7,279 bases of DNA from Deltaproteobacteria bacterium (GTDB lineage Bacteria; Desulfobacterota; DSM-4660; Desulfatiglandales; HGW-15), in the NCBI GenBank assembly GCA_021737245.1, contig JAIPEI010000179.1:1-7279 (forward strand), given 5' to 3'. The translations under genes and the position numbers were made by a program. The notes below the pieces were generated by a model, which saw only the letters and a program-made list of their open reading frames with translations, made no database searches and was not told where the DNA came from. Positions 6,345 to 7,279 of the stretch are shown piece by piece (the first letter of the stretch is position 1; each line of letters starts with the position of its first letter).

Positions 6345-7184
6345 TTACTCCGCCTCCCTCACCACCCGGAAGCCCAGCGTGTCGTGCTTGATGGCCGGAT
6401 GGCCGATGTTTCGATTGGCGGAGCGGCAGTACCAGGGGTACTTATACCAGCTGCCGCTCCGGCGCACCCTTCGGTTGCCGTTGGCCGGCCCTGTGGGATC
6501 CTCCACGCTCTCCTCGGGATAGGCGCCGTACCAGTCGCTGCACCACTCCCATACATTGCCGTGCATGTCATACAGGCCCCACGGGTTGGGGTCGTAGCTT
6601 TTCACGGGCGCGGCCTTTCCAGGCTCGAGCCCCATGGACTTCACGTGCGGGATACACGCCTCGGACTTGAGAGGGTTGTTGCTGTACATGGCGCGGGAGC
6701 AGGCCGGCTCGTCTCCCCAGGAGTAGGCGGTGGTGGTGCCCGCCCGGCAGGCGTACTCCCACTCAGCCTCCGTGGGTAGCCGATAGGTCCCTTCGCCGCG
6801 CTCGTTCAGCTTTTCGATGAACTCCATGCAGTCGAACCAGGACACGCTGACCACGGGATCGTCGAGGACGCCTTTCCGTCTCCCGAAGAGCTTTTTCCCC
6901 ATCACCTCCCACCACTGGCCCAACGTGACCTCCGTGGTTTGGATGTAGAACGGCCGGGTGATGGTCACCTCGTGCAACCGTTCGTCCCGGTCCCGGTGTG
7001 CTTCGTTCAAGGGACTACCCATGGTGAAGGACCCGGCCGGAATCAGCACGAACTCCATGTCGAGGGAGTTGACGAAATTCCGGGGCCGCGCCGAGGTCTC
7101 TCCTTCGGGAACCCGGGCGACAACGGCCGCAGCCAGGGCGGCCATGAGAAAGATCAGTGCTTCCCTGCGTCGAAATACCCTCAT
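6345..7184 (-). CDS. Exported SUMF1/FGE-like (formylglycine-generating-enzyme family) protein
   Basis: The 279-residue product starts at ATG 7184, four bases after a near-perfect AGGAGGT. A GTG at 7223 would add 13 Arg/His/Gly-rich residues before the signal and is less likely. Residues 1-25 (MRVFRRR then a hydrophobic Ala/Leu/Val stretch) form a signal peptide or membrane anchor without a lipobox Cys. From about 43 on it is a SUMF1-type domain: FVLIPAGSFTMGS, TTEVTLGQWWEVMG, PVVSVSWFDCMEF, YRLPTEAEWEYACRAG, NPWGLYDMHGNVWEWC and, near the end, LGFRVV. True FGE oxidises a sulfatase Cys to formylglycine using a Cys pair late in the domain. Here that region reads SGSWYKYPWYCRSANR with a single Cys (C253), so this activity is doubtful. 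The fold also occurs in proteins acting on other substrates or binding ligands. No sulfatase is in the window. It is followed after four bases by gpmI, with no evident functional link. The specific role is unknown. Confidence 0.88.
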   Translation of the reverse strand: MRVFRRREALIFLMAALAAAVVARVPEGETSARPRNFVNSLDMEFVLIPAGSFTMGSPLNEAHRDRDERLHEVTITRPFYIQTTEVTLGQWWEVMGKKLFGRRKGVLDDPVVSVSWFDCMEFIEKLNERGEGTYRLPTEAEWEYACRAGTTTAYSWGDEPACSRAMYSNNPLKSEACIPHVKSMGLEPGKAAPVKSYDPNPWGLYDMHGNVWEWCSDWYGAYPEESVEDPTGPANGNRRVRRSGSWYKYPWYCRSANRNIGHPAIKHDTLGFRVVREAE

Positions 7185-7279
7185 ATGACCTCCTCTTCCC
7201 CTTGAATGCAGCCGGCGGTGCACCGCCCGGCGGAGCGGAGCACCCTGCGGCGCAACGAGGAACCGGTTCGACCTATGGA
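7181..7279 (-). CDS. Possible C-terminal end of an upstream minus-strand gene
   Basis: Reading leftward from the right edge, one frame is open for 32 codons and stops at TGA 7183-7181. That stop overlaps the SUMF1-like ATG as ATGA, the classic coupled-gene arrangement. The piece is Arg/Ser/Gly-rich and I do not recognise it. A second frame, the SUMF1-like one, is also open to the edge, so openness in this GC-rich DNA means little. A promoter region is the alternative. Confidence 0.25.
   Translation of the reverse strand, partial: SIGRTGSSLRRRVLRSAGRCTAGCIQGEEEVI
7188..7194 (-). promoter_or_regulatory. Strong ribosome-binding site of the SUMF1-like gene
   Basis: On the minus strand AGGAGGT at 7194-7188 ends just before TCAT and the ATG at 7184. 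The near-perfect anti-16S match fixes the start at 7184, in agreement with the signal peptide beginning MRVFRRR. Confidence 0.85.
7214..7227. repeat. 14-bp perfect palindrome upstream of the SUMF1-like gene
   Basis: GGCGGTGCACCGCC is its own reverse complement. It is centred about 36 bases upstream of the start at 7184, on the 5' side of the gene. It could be an operator for a dimeric regulator, a hairpin in the leader, or part of upstream coding DNA. Self-complementary GC-rich words of this length are uncommon but do arise by chance. Confidence 0.35.

Noticed and set aside
4505..6391. Long plus-strand open frame (628 codons) antisense to gpmI
   Set aside because: It mirrors a fully recognisable gpmI in GC-rich DNA where opposite-strand stops are rare. 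The translation has no known motif and is low in expected domain features.

Overview
The window is GC-rich, densely coding chromosomal DNA from a Gram-negative bacterium. The best guess is Desulfobacterota (former Deltaproteobacteria). This rests on a large Cache/HAMP-like/PAS hybrid histidine kinase of a style common there, and on the scpA-scpB-rluB order next to a tRNA. The lineage call is inference from gene style only; no marker gene settles it. I see no mobile element, CRISPR array, rRNA or phage gene.

Left part, plus strand (1-1565): the 3' end of scpA runs into scpB, which starts at a GTG inside scpA. A 23S rRNA pseudouridine synthase of the RsuA/RluB family follows. This is a compact translationally coupled operon joining chromosome condensation (ScpA and ScpB bind SMC) with ribosome modification. 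The rluB reading frame begins deep inside scpB: its N-terminal basic tail and the C-terminal acidic tail of ScpB are written in the same DNA in two frames.

Middle (1566-1959): a gap holds some inverted repeats and a likely promoter. It is followed by a complete tRNA-Val (anticodon CAC, encoded CCA end) and a textbook intrinsic terminator. This looks like a single-gene tRNA unit.

Centre (1960-4572, plus strand): a membrane hybrid sensor kinase with two membrane segments around a periplasmic Cache domain. Two tandem HAMP-like repeats, a PAS domain, HisKA, HATPase and a C-terminal receiver follow. No partner regulator with an output domain is in view.

Right part, minus strand (4709-7184): a two-gene unit read leftward toward the kinase. 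The first gene is a secreted or membrane-anchored SUMF1/FGE-like protein. Four bases after it comes gpmI, the cofactor-independent phosphoglycerate mutase of glycolysis and gluconeogenesis, in a long 543-residue form. The convergent gap 4573-4708 has only weak hairpins. The last ~100 bases may carry the end of another minus-strand gene overlapping the SUMF1-like start.

Most of the window is ordinary housekeeping and signalling. The clearest unusual item is the forced scpB/rluB dual-coding overlap. I found no convincing undescribed defence, mobile or RNA-based system.
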